NCBI GenBank assembly: GCA_964640795.1 | Contig: CAZXIN010000028.1 | Coordinates: 1-64,000, forward strand | Reading direction: 5' to 3' | Length of the DNA stretch: 64,000 nt | Source of the DNA: M269 sp964640795 | GTDB taxonomy: Bacteria; Pseudomonadota; Gammaproteobacteria; Enterobacterales; Alteromonadaceae | Part shown: one piece after another, positions 35,801 to 44,479 of the stretch | How the letters are laid out: each line of letters starts with the position of its first letter | How positions within the stretch are numbered: the stretch's first letter is position 1 | Position numbers and translations under genes: made by a program | Notes under the pieces: generated by a model | The model's input: only the letters and a program-made list of their open reading frames with translations | Database searches by the model: none | Told to the model about the DNA's origin: nothing

Positions 35801-38800
35801 ATATATTATCAGATACAATTGGTACTAATTCACTTTACGGCGGTGATGGAGATGACCAACTGACCACAAGCTACAGGTCAGGTGGCATATTGGATGGTGG
35901 TGCTGGTGATGACCGCATAGAGATTACAGGAAACAGCACTAGCAGTGCAAAAACTCATACTATTATTGGTGGTCCGGGTAATGATGAGCTGATTGGTTCC
36001 TACTCAGCTGATACCTATGTGTTCAACCGAGGTGATGGCCAAGATACTATCCTAAACAGGTCAACAGGCCGTGATAAGTTGTTTTTCGGTGAAGGCATAG
36101 CACAACACCACCTTTCAATTACGAATAATGGTACAGATATCATCATTACCTTGTTGGATGACGCTGGTCAGGTAACAGGTGAACGAATTACCCTACTCAA
36201 TACCGTGATTGAATACTCTAGTCACGCTTATTATCTCCAGGACGGTATTGAGTTTGCTGATGGCAGCTTAATGAGTTGGGCAACCTTCTTTGCTGAAGCG
36301 CTTATTGTCTACGGTGATGGGTTTGACAATACAGTTACCGGGACAGCACACAATGATGTACTGCATGGCCTAGATGGTCATGACACATTAAATGGCGGTA
36401 AAGGTGATGATACTTTATATGGCGGAGCAGGGAACGACATCCTGTCTGATACCAGTGGCACTAATTCACTTTACGGTGGTGATGGTAATGATCAGCTGAC
36501 GACGAGCTATCAGTCAGGTGGAATGCTTGATGGTGGTGCAGGTGATGATCGAATAGAAATTACAGGGAACAGTACCCGCAATGCGAAGTCTCACACTATT
36601 ATCGGAGGGTCAGGTAATGATGAGCTAATAGGCTCCTATTCATCAGACACTTATGTGTTTAACCGAGGTGATGGTCAAGACACTATATTCAATCGGTCAT
36701 CAGGCCAAGATAAACTCTTATTCGGTGAAGGCATCACACGACAACACCTATCTATTACTAACAACGGTTCAGATATCATCATTTTTGTGCTGGACAATAC
36801 AGGCCAGGTAACAGGCGATAAAGTTACCTTACTCAATACCGTGACTGAATACTCAAGCCATGCTTATTACTTAAACAGTGGCGTTGAGTTTGCTGATGGC
36901 AGTGTGATGAGTTGGGCAGATCTTTTTGCCGAGGCGCTTATTGTCTACGGTGATGGGTTTGACAATACAGTTACCGGGACAGCACACAATGATGTACTGC
37001 ATGGCCTAGATGGTCATGACACATTAAATGGCGGTAAAGGTGATGATACTTTATATGGCGGAGCAGGGAACGACATCCTGTCTGATACAATTGGTACTAA
37101 TTCACTTTACGGCGGTGATGGAGATGACCAACTGACCACAAGCTACAGGTCAGGTGGCATATTGGATGGTGGTGCTGGTGATGACCGCATAGAGATTACA
37201 GGAAACAGCACTAGCAGTGCAAAAACTCATACTATTATTGGTGGTCCGGGTAATGATGAGCTGATTGGTTCCTACTCAGCTGATACCTATGTGTTCAACC
37301 GAGGTGATGGTCAAGACACAATCCTTAATCAGTCCTATGGTCATGACAAAATTCTCTTTGGTGATGACATAGCTGCACACCATGTATCAATCACCAATAA
37401 TGGCACTGATATAATTATCACTTTGCTGGATGACGCTGGCCAGTCAACAGGTGAGAGTATTACCTTGCTCAACACGATGGCATCGAGTGCTAATTATCTC
37501 TATGGAGGCATTGAGTTTGCTGATGACAGCACCATGCTTTGGGCAGAGGCTTTTGCACTGGCATTGAATGTCTATGGTAGTGACGGGGGCGATACTCTGA
37601 CAGGTTCTGCACACAATGATGTGCTTCATGGTCAAAGTGGTGACGACACCTTAGATGGAGGTGCAGGAAACGATACCTTATACGGTGGTGACGGCAATGA
37701 TATTTTGTCTGATACCAGTGGTACCAATAATCTGTATGGCGGTGATGGAGATGACCAACTGACCACAAGCTACAGGTCAGGTGGCATATTGGATGGTGGT
37801 GCTGGTGATGACCGCATAGAGATTACAGGAAACAGCACTAGCAGTGCAAAAACTCATACTATTATTGGTGGTCCGGGTAATGATGAGCTGATTGGTTCCT
37901 ACTCAGCTGATACCTATGTGTTCAACCGAGGTGATGGTCAAGACACAATCCTTAATCAGTCCTATGGTCATGACAAAATTCTCTTTGGTGATGACATAGC
38001 TGCACACCATGTATCAGTCACCAATAATGGTACGGATATCATCATCACCTTATTGGATGATGTCGGTCAGGCAACAGGTGATAGCATTACATTGCTCAAG
38101 GTAATGACATCCAGTGCTTATTATCTCTACGGTGGTATCGAGTTCGCCGACGGTAGCACTATCACTTGGGATGATTTATTTAATGCCTCATTGCATGTCT
38201 ACGGTGATGGGTTCGATAACATTATGGCAGGGACAAACCATAATGATGTCCTTTATGGACAAGGTGGTAACGATACGTTAGACGGTGGCTCAGGAGACGA
38301 TACCTTATACGGTGGTGACGGCAATGATATTTTGTCAGATACCAGCGGCACTAATTCACTTTATGGCGGTGATGGAGATGACCAACTGACCACAAGCTAC
38401 AGGTCAGGTGGTATATTGGATGGTGGTGCTGGTGATGACCGTATAGAGATTACAGGAAACAGCACTCGCAGTGCAAAAACTCATACTATTATTGGCGGTC
38501 CGGGTAATGATGAGCTGATAGGTTCCTACTCGTCAGACACCTACATATTCAATCGAGGTGATGGTCAAGACACTATCCTTAATCAGTCCTATGGTCATGA
38601 CAAAATTCTCTTTGGTGATGACATAGCTGCACACCATGTATCAATCACCAATAATGGCACTGATATAATTATCATTTTGTTGGATGATATTGGCCAGTCA
38701 ACAGGTGAGAGTATTACCTTGCTCAACGCGATGGCATCGAGTGCTCATTACCTCTATGGAGGCATTGAGTTTGCTGATGGCAGTACTATTGTCTGGGCTG

Positions 38801-38808
38801 ATTTTTAA
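32842..38808 (+). CDS. Giant RTX-type calcium-binding repeat protein with Sec signal peptide
   Basis: A 1988-residue secreted protein, GTG start after AAAGGAGTGATATT. The signal peptide is at residues 1-23. Residues about 30-175 look like a beta-sandwich carbohydrate- or ligand-binding domain (VGEHTLTWRYSHEANSTGAA). About 178-225 has thrombospondin-3/EF-hand-like calcium loops (DSDADGVDDSWE, DDDNDGVSNLDEF). The rest is RTX nonapeptides (GGxGxDxLx, e.g. GGAGDDILNGGDGDD) alternating with haemolysin-related segments (DTYVFNRGDGQDTI). From residue 763 the sequence is six near-identical units. It ends abruptly inside a unit (GSTIVWADF), with no type I secretion signal or secretion genes nearby. 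It is probably a surface or secreted adhesin; the role is inferred. Confidence 0.88.
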   Translation: MRNIKAIIVCIVILCVNRSVNASTTDFRYNAIGSVTHALNQATSQNSITVVDFEPSPKPLVYWETSGWQYSSGRAVDGSFSLSPNREVIQAITTDFTLKVVTYEGQFGFYLALSGCCQSMTLLIDGVAQGNWSETKSFSYISFPISVGEHTLTWRYSHEANSTGAAWLDHIRLPLNVDSDADGVDDSWELLYFNSLNHDLSLDDDNDGVSNLDEFLTGSTPTLAEVVGNDGNNNIVGTSEDDVLLGGLGNDAIDGGLGNDKITGGAGDDILNGGDGDDIYYYEHNDGNDVITLSDGQNTLKFGQGILPSDIVFSVNEKLDGINYDLILNLQNPDATVTLESWVNSPHVTYIEFANGEYWDIQEILFNSGLQVGSSSSDNMVTQTDSTILVALQGEDSLLAYEGNHHLLGSVGDDQLTVFNGAISDYQLGNNILQGGKGNDTLEGYVGSETYIFNLGDGHDVIRELGGFDVLFLGGITRDKVTIDRLSNDLIIGLLDSNNQPTTDKITIENALLEEGYQYRVEQIAFDDGSFMSELEIYNRQFVFNSTDQDDVFVGSSGDDVAYGGLGGDHFTGYEGDDYLDGGEDNDTYVFDIGHGNDEISDISGSDRLVFGTSVQKEHIKVFLLGTNTRLQFFNKSGDPTPDSITVLNNTQTDQVIEAVVFDGVAFPWSEFTAEALEAILGTNDINRIVGTGTSEYLLGYGGNDQIFAGSGNDTLYGGKGSDELEGEDGNDVIYGDIGDDTLNGGGGDDILYGGVGNDVLSDTSGTNSLYGGDGDDQLTTSYRSGGILDGGAGDDRIEITGNSTRSAKTHTIIGGPGNDELIGSYSSDTYIFNRGDGQDTILNQSSGGRDKLLFGEGIVQHHLLITNNGTDIIITLLDAAGQVAGDSIVLLRAVTSSTYYLHDGIEFADGSAMLWTEFFALALNVYGSEGNDTLVGTGHNDVIYGQGGDDAITGGQGADILYGNAGVDAIDGGMGDDTLDGGAGNDILSDTIGTNSLYGGDGDDQLTTSYRSGGILDGGAGDDRIEITGNSTSSAKTHTIIGGPGNDELIGSYSADTYVFNRGDGQDTILNRSTGRDKLFFGEGIAQHHLSITNNGTDIIITLLDDAGQVTGERITLLNTVIEYSSHAYYLQDGIEFADGSLMSWATFFAEALIVYGDGFDNTVTGTAHNDVLHGLDGHDTLNGGKGDDTLYGGAGNDILSDTSGTNSLYGGDGNDQLTTSYQSGGMLDGGAGDDRIEITGNSTRNAKSHTIIGGSGNDELIGSYSSDTYVFNRGDGQDTIFNRSSGQDKLLFGEGITRQHLSITNNGSDIIIFVLDNTGQVTGDKVTLLNTVTEYSSHAYYLNSGVEFADGSVMSWADLFAEALIVYGDGFDNTVTGTAHNDVLHGLDGHDTLNGGKGDDTLYGGAGNDILSDTIGTNSLYGGDGDDQLTTSYRSGGILDGGAGDDRIEITGNSTSSAKTHTIIGGPGNDELIGSYSADTYVFNRGDGQDTILNQSYGHDKILFGDDIAAHHVSITNNGTDIIITLLDDAGQSTGESITLLNTMASSANYLYGGIEFADDSTMLWAEAFALALNVYGSDGGDTLTGSAHNDVLHGQSGDDTLDGGAGNDTLYGGDGNDILSDTSGTNNLYGGDGDDQLTTSYRSGGILDGGAGDDRIEITGNSTSSAKTHTIIGGPGNDELIGSYSADTYVFNRGDGQDTILNQSYGHDKILFGDDIAAHHVSVTNNGTDIIITLLDDVGQATGDSITLLKVMTSSAYYLYGGIEFADGSTITWDDLFNASLHVYGDGFDNIMAGTNHNDVLYGQGGNDTLDGGSGDDTLYGGDGNDILSDTSGTNSLYGGDGDDQLTTSYRSGGILDGGAGDDRIEITGNSTRSAKTHTIIGGPGNDELIGSYSSDTYIFNRGDGQDTILNQSYGHDKILFGDDIAAHHVSITNNGTDIIIILLDDIGQSTGESITLLNAMASSAHYLYGGIEFADGSTIVWADF
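35128..38808 (+). repeat. Tandem array of six long RTX repeat units
   Basis: Units begin (SDT-x-GTNSLYGGDG) at 35128, 35812, 36448, 37084, 37711 and 38338, giving lengths of 684, 636, 636, 627 and 627 bases and a last partial unit of 471. Each contains two RTX blocks and one haemolysin-related block. Parts are identical at the DNA level: about 259 bases of units 1 and 6 (35120-35378 versus 38330-38588), about 280 bases of units 4 and 5, and about 150 bases before units 3 and 4. Such mosaic identity points to recent duplication or gene conversion. Confidence 0.9.
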
Positions 38809-38884
38809 ATTGGTTTTGCAAGTTGATTATCATCGGCCATTGGCCAGTAACTTTTATACCTTATTGATAGAAAAGGAGTTTTTG

Positions 38885-40795
38885 ATGAGAACTTATAAAG
38901 CCATACTATCTAAATTATGCATCGCCATGTTTATCTTGGTGGCTGCACCTTATCTTTATGCACAAGAGAGTGACTGTGCTAAGGAGCATTTATTTAAAAC
39001 TGTTGATGAGGCGATTATGAAAGCACAAGAATGTGCAACTGAGCGCGCTATAAAGAATTTGGCAGATGCACAAGAATATATCGACCTTGAATACTTGAGC
39101 ACTATAGATGTTGCGGGAGTACAAACTTGTAACAGGGTAAACAGCGGAAGAAAGGAATACTTCAAGATGGCTAATGTTGTAGTATATGCTGGAAATCAGG
39201 TGGGCTATGTTAATCATCATCTTATTCGTAATTATGGTTGGGACATTTGCAGTCGGTATGGACGAGCCCTTGCTAGTTCCCCTCCGTGGTATAAATATGA
39301 AGTCAGTTGTCCTTTCCCCTTTGAGTATGACGAAAACGATCAGCGGTGTATTACCTATTGCCCAGAAGAGGAACCTGATTTTGACGTTGTAACTGGGCAA
39401 TGCGTTGGTGAAACAGATGTTGAAGACGAAGCTGAAATGTGTGCGTTTAACCCTGTGCAAATACGCACAGGGGAGAAAATACAGCTAGAGCGCGATATAG
39501 AAATATCTGCACCTTTTCCACTGGTTTTATCCAGAACTTACAGAAGTTTAAGAGCGGGTGAGTCGAGAAAACTAACTAATCGTGCTTTTAATGCACTGTC
39601 ATCACAAGCCATTGCTAGTGAACCTCATGAGTCCAGCGGTCGATTTGTTAAAATTGTCCAACCTGAAAACTACTCATACCCAATTATTCGCTTACCTACT
39701 GATCAAGGCACTTCACGAATGCATGAAAGCTTTAAATCTGCGGGGCAACATAATTGGTCATTTTCGTTGCTTGGAGAGTTATCGACACCACAACAACGTA
39801 ACGTTGTAAGTGTATCTTTTGGTGGCAATCAAGAATACTTTGATCAAGATGCTTCAGGTCATTATATAGGTAGAGAACTCACACAAAGCAGATTATCTTT
39901 TGATGAAAGTGATAAAGAGCTGCAATGGGCTTATACAACAGAAGACGAAATAACCATCTTTTTTAATAGTTGGGGAAGAATTGCAAAACAGATAGATAGG
40001 TCAGGCAATAGTATATTTTATTCGTGGAGTGACGATGGTAATCCAGCTAATAAGATAGTCGAAATTTTCGATCAATCTTCTAACTCGCTGTTAATTAAGT
40101 TTGGTTTCGAAGAACGAGTAGATCAAGTTATAGCTTCAAATGGTATTACTCTAGATTATAGTTATGACTACTTTGGTAATATTTCGAGTGTTACTCGCAG
40201 TGCGATTATTGGCGAAGAAACTCTTGAGTTGACCAAAGAATATCATTATGAGAATCTCGATTTTCCTTATATGCTGACCGGCATGACCGATGAAACTGGT
40301 GTACGTATATCTACCTGGGAATACGATAATCTTGGCCGTGTGGTGAAGACGTTTCGTGCCGGTAATACAGACACCGGCACCCTGATCTTTCAAGGGGATG
40401 ACATAACCACCACCAATGCGCTGGGTAAATCAACCACTTATCACTATGGTTTGGTCTCTGGTCGCAAACGTTTGATCTCGGTGGAAGGTCATCAATCTCA
40501 ACATTGCGCAGCAGCCAATAGAAATTATACCTATTACCCTAACGGACAAGTAAAAACCCAAACGGATTGGGAAGGCAACGTCACTTATTTTGAGTACAAC
40601 GACAAACAACAAGAAACTAAACGTGTTGAAGGTCATGGCTCACCAGCTGCCATAGAAACACTGACGACTTGGCATCCTACATTAAATCTTCCCATTGCCA
40701 TCAGTACGGGTAATTCACAGCAAAGTTTTGAGTACGACGCGTCAGGGCGATTAGTTAAAGAAATCGCCAGTGAATTGTCCAATAGTAATCCGTAA
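38885..40795 (+). CDS. Secreted RHS/YD-repeat protein, N-terminal half (DUF6531 type)
   Basis: A 636-residue protein. The ATG at 38885 is chosen because AAAAGGAG precedes it and it starts a signal peptide (MRTYKAILSKLCIAMFILVA, cleavage near YAQ). A Cys-rich stretch (about residues 145-180) is followed by the RHS entry domain (FNPVQIRTGEKIQLERDI, then APFPLVLSRTYRS) and YD repeats (YDYFGNISSVTRS, YDNLGRVVKTFRAGNT). It ends after a YD repeat (YDASGRLVKEIASELSNSNP) without an RHS core or toxin; the continuation is in the next gene, 14 bases away. In other bacteria these form one polypeptide that builds a beta-cocoon around a toxin. Confidence 0.87.
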   Translation: MRTYKAILSKLCIAMFILVAAPYLYAQESDCAKEHLFKTVDEAIMKAQECATERAIKNLADAQEYIDLEYLSTIDVAGVQTCNRVNSGRKEYFKMANVVVYAGNQVGYVNHHLIRNYGWDICSRYGRALASSPPWYKYEVSCPFPFEYDENDQRCITYCPEEEPDFDVVTGQCVGETDVEDEAEMCAFNPVQIRTGEKIQLERDIEISAPFPLVLSRTYRSLRAGESRKLTNRAFNALSSQAIASEPHESSGRFVKIVQPENYSYPIIRLPTDQGTSRMHESFKSAGQHNWSFSLLGELSTPQQRNVVSVSFGGNQEYFDQDASGHYIGRELTQSRLSFDESDKELQWAYTTEDEITIFFNSWGRIAKQIDRSGNSIFYSWSDDGNPANKIVEIFDQSSNSLLIKFGFEERVDQVIASNGITLDYSYDYFGNISSVTRSAIIGEETLELTKEYHYENLDFPYMLTGMTDETGVRISTWEYDNLGRVVKTFRAGNTDTGTLIFQGDDITTTNALGKSTTYHYGLVSGRKRLISVEGHQSQHCAAANRNYTYYPNGQVKTQTDWEGNVTYFEYNDKQQETKRVEGHGSPAAIETLTTWHPTLNLPIAISTGNSQQSFEYDASGRLVKEIASELSNSNP

Positions 40796-40809
40796 CAAGG
40801 AACGTCATT

Positions 40810-43518
40810 ATGTTATTACGTAAAGCAGTATTAGCCACCTGTGTTTGTGGATATTTCTATGGCTCAGTGATGGCTGCCACGCAATTGTCTGAACGCCGCA
40901 CCGACTATCAATACGACGAACAAGGCAACCTCACGTCCATTAATGCCTCTCGAACAGATGCTTCTGATGTCACTCGTTATACCTATGATGATGCTGGGAG
41001 AATAACCTCAACAACCAATGCGTTAGGGCATACGGAAAAAGTGCTTGGGTATAACAGCTATGGTTTGGCGACCTTAAGGGAGGACGGTAACGGGCAAGTA
41101 ACCGATTATGAGTACGATTTGTTTGGCCGTTTGACAGCTATTCGGGAAGGTAGTCGTGTCAATCAGTTGGTTTATGATAAAGCTGGGAGGATTATTAGTT
41201 CTTCTTTAATCCCTGAAAATCGAAATACGGATTATACGTACGACGAAGCTGGTAGGTTGGTAAAAGAGAAAGATAGCTTAGGTAATCAAATATTATACAC
41301 AAATGATGCAATGGGAAATGTGACCCAGGCAATCTTTGTTGATGCGCAAGGAAATCATTTGTGGCAAGGACAGTATCAGTATGATGAGTTAAGTCGTCTA
41401 ATCAAGTTCACCAATGGTGTCGGTCAGACTAATAGATTAAGTTATGACAAAAATGGGGATTTAAGAGTAATAACTGATGGGAACGGAAATTCTGTCAGTC
41501 AGGAAATTAATGCAGTAAGGCAAGTTACAGAGACTAAAGGCCCTTTAAATAATAACACTGGCTACGTATATGATGACCAAGGTCGACTTATTGAAGTTTT
41601 AGATAGCACCGGTAATAAAACAACCTATCAGTATAACGAGCATAGTGAAGTCATATTGCAAAAAAGTGCAGCGACCGGAGAAACCACTTTTTCCTACGAT
41701 AATGATGGAAATCTAGTTGAAGCTACAGATGCGAGAGGAATAAAAGTTAAGTATCAATATGATGCTTTAAATCGCTTATTAGCTGTTACCTTTCCGAATA
41801 GTTCTGAGAACAAACGGTTCAGTTACGACGATGTAGTCAATGGTAATCAAGGAGTTGGCTTACTGACGAGTGTAGTAGAGGAAATAGGAACCACGAGCTA
41901 TAAATATAACCGCTTCGGTGATGTTACTGGTAAAGACTATACTATTAACGACCAATCTTATGAGGTTTTATACCGTTATAATGCCCAGGGAGAAGCAAAT
42001 CGATTAACTTACCCGAGCGGCAGAGAAGTCAATATCCAACGTGACGTTTTAGGTGATATCGAGCAGATTACTACTAGAAGCGATAGTCAACAAATTACAC
42101 CAGAACACACTTTAGCATTTAACGTTACATACTTACCTTTTGATGGACCTATAAAGAGTTACAAGTTGGGTAACGATGTGCTCGCTTCTTATACTTATAA
42201 TTTGGCTTGGCAGCTAAAGGAGAGCGCATTAGGAAATATCCAGACTCTGAATTACAACTATGACCCTAATGGCAATCTGATTGAAATCCGCGATGAAGCA
42301 AATAACAAAAGCCTATTTAGTTATGATAAATCATCAAGGCTCATTAGCTCTACTATTGGTGGTAACCACATCGAGTATCAGTATGATGGCATTGGGAATA
42401 GGTTGGTTAAAGGGCAGCAACCAGAAGGTACTCAACAATCAAAACAACAGAATTATCAATATCAGAGTTCGAAACTTGTAAAAATAGATGATGAAATTTC
42501 TACCAGTCCGTCTTCCAATTATATTGCGCGCTACAACCAAGCTGGCGAAGTAGCTGCGTTAACTAAAGGGAATCAGCAAACTCGCTACTTATACAATTAT
42601 CAAAGCTTGCGAGTTCTAAAAGCAAATTCAGAAGGCACAGTACATTACCATTATAATGAGCAGGGCATACTAATTGCTGAATCTAACAGTGAAGGACAGT
42701 GGTTAAAAGAATATATCTATCTGGATAATTTGCTTATCGCTGTTATTGACTATGCTCATGGAGGAGACAATGGTGAATTGTTGTACGTTCATAGTGATCA
42801 TTTGGGTACGCCTACTCACCTGCTAAATGAGGATGGGCATGTCGTTTGGAAAGCAAACTATGACGCTTTTGGTATAGCTGCGATAGATAACAGTGCAAAT
42901 GGTGAAGCTTACACATTTAATATCCGATTTCGTGGTCAGTACTATGATGTTGAATCTAATTTACATTATAACTGGCGAAGGTACTATGACCCGAGTGCAG
43001 GGAGATATATTCAGAGTGACCCTATAGGTGTAGGAGATGGGCCCAACACATATGGTTATGTTAACCAGAACCCTGTAAATCTCTATGACCCAGATGGAGA
43101 AGCTGCAGTTGGCGTCGCTATATGCTTTATATGGCCTATTGGTACTGTTGGGTGTGGTCTAGCAGCAATTGGTGCAGCTTACGCCATACAACATGGTATA
43201 AATGGGACGAGAGACGCATTAGCTCAGCGAGCTGACGAGGGACAATGCGTTGCATCTAGTGGTAATAATGGTGATGATGATGACGAAAGCCAACGATGCA
43301 AGAACCTGAGAAGGCGAGCGGAGAACCTAAGGAAGGAAATTTTTGGAAAAAGGTTTCCGGATCTAGAATCAAATCCATTAAACTTACCCGAGCGTATCGG
43401 CCGGCCTGAACGATTAAGAGACACCGTTCGTGGACATAGAACTCTACTAAACCAAAAATTATCACAACTAAGAAAAGTAGAAGCGCAAATTGATAAGGAG
43501 TGTGGGAATAGAAGATGA
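40810..43518 (+). CDS. Secreted RHS/YD-repeat protein, C-terminal half with core and variable toxin tip
   Basis: A 902-residue protein with its own signal peptide (residues 1-22, ending SVMAATQ). About 18 YD repeats follow (TDYQYDEQGNLTSINAS, YTYDDAGRITSTTNALG), then the RHS core (LLYVHSDHLGTPTHLLNEDG, YDVESNLHYNWRRYYDPSAG, GRYIQSDPIG, NTYGYVNQNPVNLYDPDG), where self-cleavage is expected. After the core, about 140 residues differ in composition: a hydrophobic helix (AVGVAICFIWPIGTVGCGLA) and a basic C-terminal domain (NLPERIGRPERLRDTVRGH, KLSQLRKVEAQIDKECG), presumably the toxin; I do not recognise its activity. The immunity gene overlaps its stop. Confidence 0.9.
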   Translation: MLLRKAVLATCVCGYFYGSVMAATQLSERRTDYQYDEQGNLTSINASRTDASDVTRYTYDDAGRITSTTNALGHTEKVLGYNSYGLATLREDGNGQVTDYEYDLFGRLTAIREGSRVNQLVYDKAGRIISSSLIPENRNTDYTYDEAGRLVKEKDSLGNQILYTNDAMGNVTQAIFVDAQGNHLWQGQYQYDELSRLIKFTNGVGQTNRLSYDKNGDLRVITDGNGNSVSQEINAVRQVTETKGPLNNNTGYVYDDQGRLIEVLDSTGNKTTYQYNEHSEVILQKSAATGETTFSYDNDGNLVEATDARGIKVKYQYDALNRLLAVTFPNSSENKRFSYDDVVNGNQGVGLLTSVVEEIGTTSYKYNRFGDVTGKDYTINDQSYEVLYRYNAQGEANRLTYPSGREVNIQRDVLGDIEQITTRSDSQQITPEHTLAFNVTYLPFDGPIKSYKLGNDVLASYTYNLAWQLKESALGNIQTLNYNYDPNGNLIEIRDEANNKSLFSYDKSSRLISSTIGGNHIEYQYDGIGNRLVKGQQPEGTQQSKQQNYQYQSSKLVKIDDEISTSPSSNYIARYNQAGEVAALTKGNQQTRYLYNYQSLRVLKANSEGTVHYHYNEQGILIAESNSEGQWLKEYIYLDNLLIAVIDYAHGGDNGELLYVHSDHLGTPTHLLNEDGHVVWKANYDAFGIAAIDNSANGEAYTFNIRFRGQYYDVESNLHYNWRRYYDPSAGRYIQSDPIGVGDGPNTYGYVNQNPVNLYDPDGEAAVGVAICFIWPIGTVGCGLAAIGAAYAIQHGINGTRDALAQRADEGQCVASSGNNGDDDDESQRCKNLRRRAENLRKEIFGKRFPDLESNPLNLPERIGRPERLRDTVRGHRTLLNQKLSQLRKVEAQIDKECGNRR

Positions 43519-43976
43519 GCAATTTAGAAAAATACGCTAAAACACTGCTTGGAGCTGATAGAGAAAGTATTTTTGAGAGAGTTTCTAACCAATATTCTGA
43601 TGACTTATTGGATTTTGGAAATTTTCAAGAAGATTACTTAGATTTTCTTGTTAGTATCTACAGTAAGCCTGAGTTTTTTTTAAAAAAAGGCGCCTACCAT
43701 TTCTTGGCTGTTGTAGGTGTCGATACAGATATTATGTCAGCTGAGCAATTAAAGACTATTGCTAAAGCTCTTATAGAAAACTTTATCGATTATGAAGACG
43801 AGATGTTATGCCTTACTACTTGCGACTTCATTGCCAGATATTACCCTTTTGATGAGGCCAAGAAGATTCTATTAATGTTGAAAGAGATCGAGAAAGGTAA
43901 AAAGGAACAAGGTTTTGCTAATGATGGGTTACGAATTTTAAATAACGAACGAATTCGAGCCGAAAAAGAAGAATAA
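43515..43976 (+). CDS. Presumed immunity protein to the RHS toxin tip
   Basis: A 153-residue, acidic, mainly helical cytoplasmic protein without signal peptide, resembling HEAT-like immunity proteins. It starts 4 bases inside the end of the RHS gene (ATGA overlap), the classic position of an immunity gene for a polymorphic toxin. It would bind and neutralise the C-terminal toxin domain of the upstream protein. The family is not identified; the role is inferred from position, size and charge. Confidence 0.7.
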   Translation: MSNLEKYAKTLLGADRESIFERVSNQYSDDLLDFGNFQEDYLDFLVSIYSKPEFFLKKGAYHFLAVVGVDTDIMSAEQLKTIAKALIENFIDYEDEMLCLTTCDFIARYYPFDEAKKILLMLKEIEKGKKEQGFANDGLRILNNERIRAEKEE

Positions 43977-43982
43977 ATAAGA

Positions 43983-44057
43983 GGGATTGCATACAGTAAT
44001 TACTCAACCGATGCTGAATTAAGATTTATTGCTTATAGGCTAAAACATAATTTCTAA
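43983..44057 (+). pseudogene. Orphan toxin-tail remnant after the immunity gene
   Basis: Directly after the immunity stop, the same frame stays open and reads IAYSNYSTDAELRFIAYRLK before TAA at 44055-44057. There is no start codon or ribosome-binding site. The pattern YSTDAELRFIA looks like the end of a deaminase- or nuclease-type RHS/CDI toxin tip. Displaced tips of this sort commonly accumulate downstream of polymorphic toxins, but the evidence is short. Confidence 0.3.
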
Positions 44058-44479
44058 TTGGTTTTTGGGTAAAACAATGTTAGCCATGAGTTTCTCCTCA
44101 ATTGAATATGGTTTTCTGTCAATTACCATTGTGGCTCACATTTTTCTATAGGGTTTTTCATAGTTGACTGGCGCCATATCGTTGTTAGTAAGCATCTAGC
44201 CAAACACACCTTCTCACTCTAATTTTTCACCACTATGGACTTCTTTTACAAAAGTAGAGACTCGACTAGTTTAATTTAAACCAGTTTGAGGAAGATCAAA
44301 AGTGTAGATTGAGGGTAAGTTCTCTCACTAAATGTTCTAAAATAGTAGCCATTTTTTGATGAGATTGATGGGCCGCTTCACAGCGAAAAGGAGACATTCG
44401 AAGTCAATGTCGATTGACCTAGTCTGGTCGTTAAAACAGACTTTCAAATGACCTTTTAAAACGATCCATTAAATTAATC
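44058..44479. other. Degraded stretch with possible transposase relic, 422 bp
   Basis: No gene is intact. The minus strand holds a short sequence like the end of an IS3-type transposase (listed separately). The remainder shows no RNA gene or clear terminator. It separates the immunity gene from small unknown genes, as expected for a recombination-prone accessory segment. Confidence 0.45.
44136..44189 (-). pseudogene. Possible C-terminal relic of an IS3-type transposase
   Basis: On the minus strand a short frame reads LTNNDMAPVNYEKPYRKM and then stops (TGA at 44138-44136). The ending PVNYEK resembles the last residues of IS3-family OrfB transposases (SPxxYEK). Nothing else of the element is recognisable. 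It is a weak call based on a few residues. Confidence 0.3.

Noticed and set aside
38684..38884. Upstream extension of the first RHS gene overlapping the RTX gene.
   Set aside because: The extension is the RTX repeat read in another frame; the ATG at 38885 has a ribosome-binding site and signal peptide.
38808..38884. Possible frameshift truncating the RTX protein.
   Set aside because: No other frame after 38808 continues the repeat sequence, so the array really ends there rather than being shifted.
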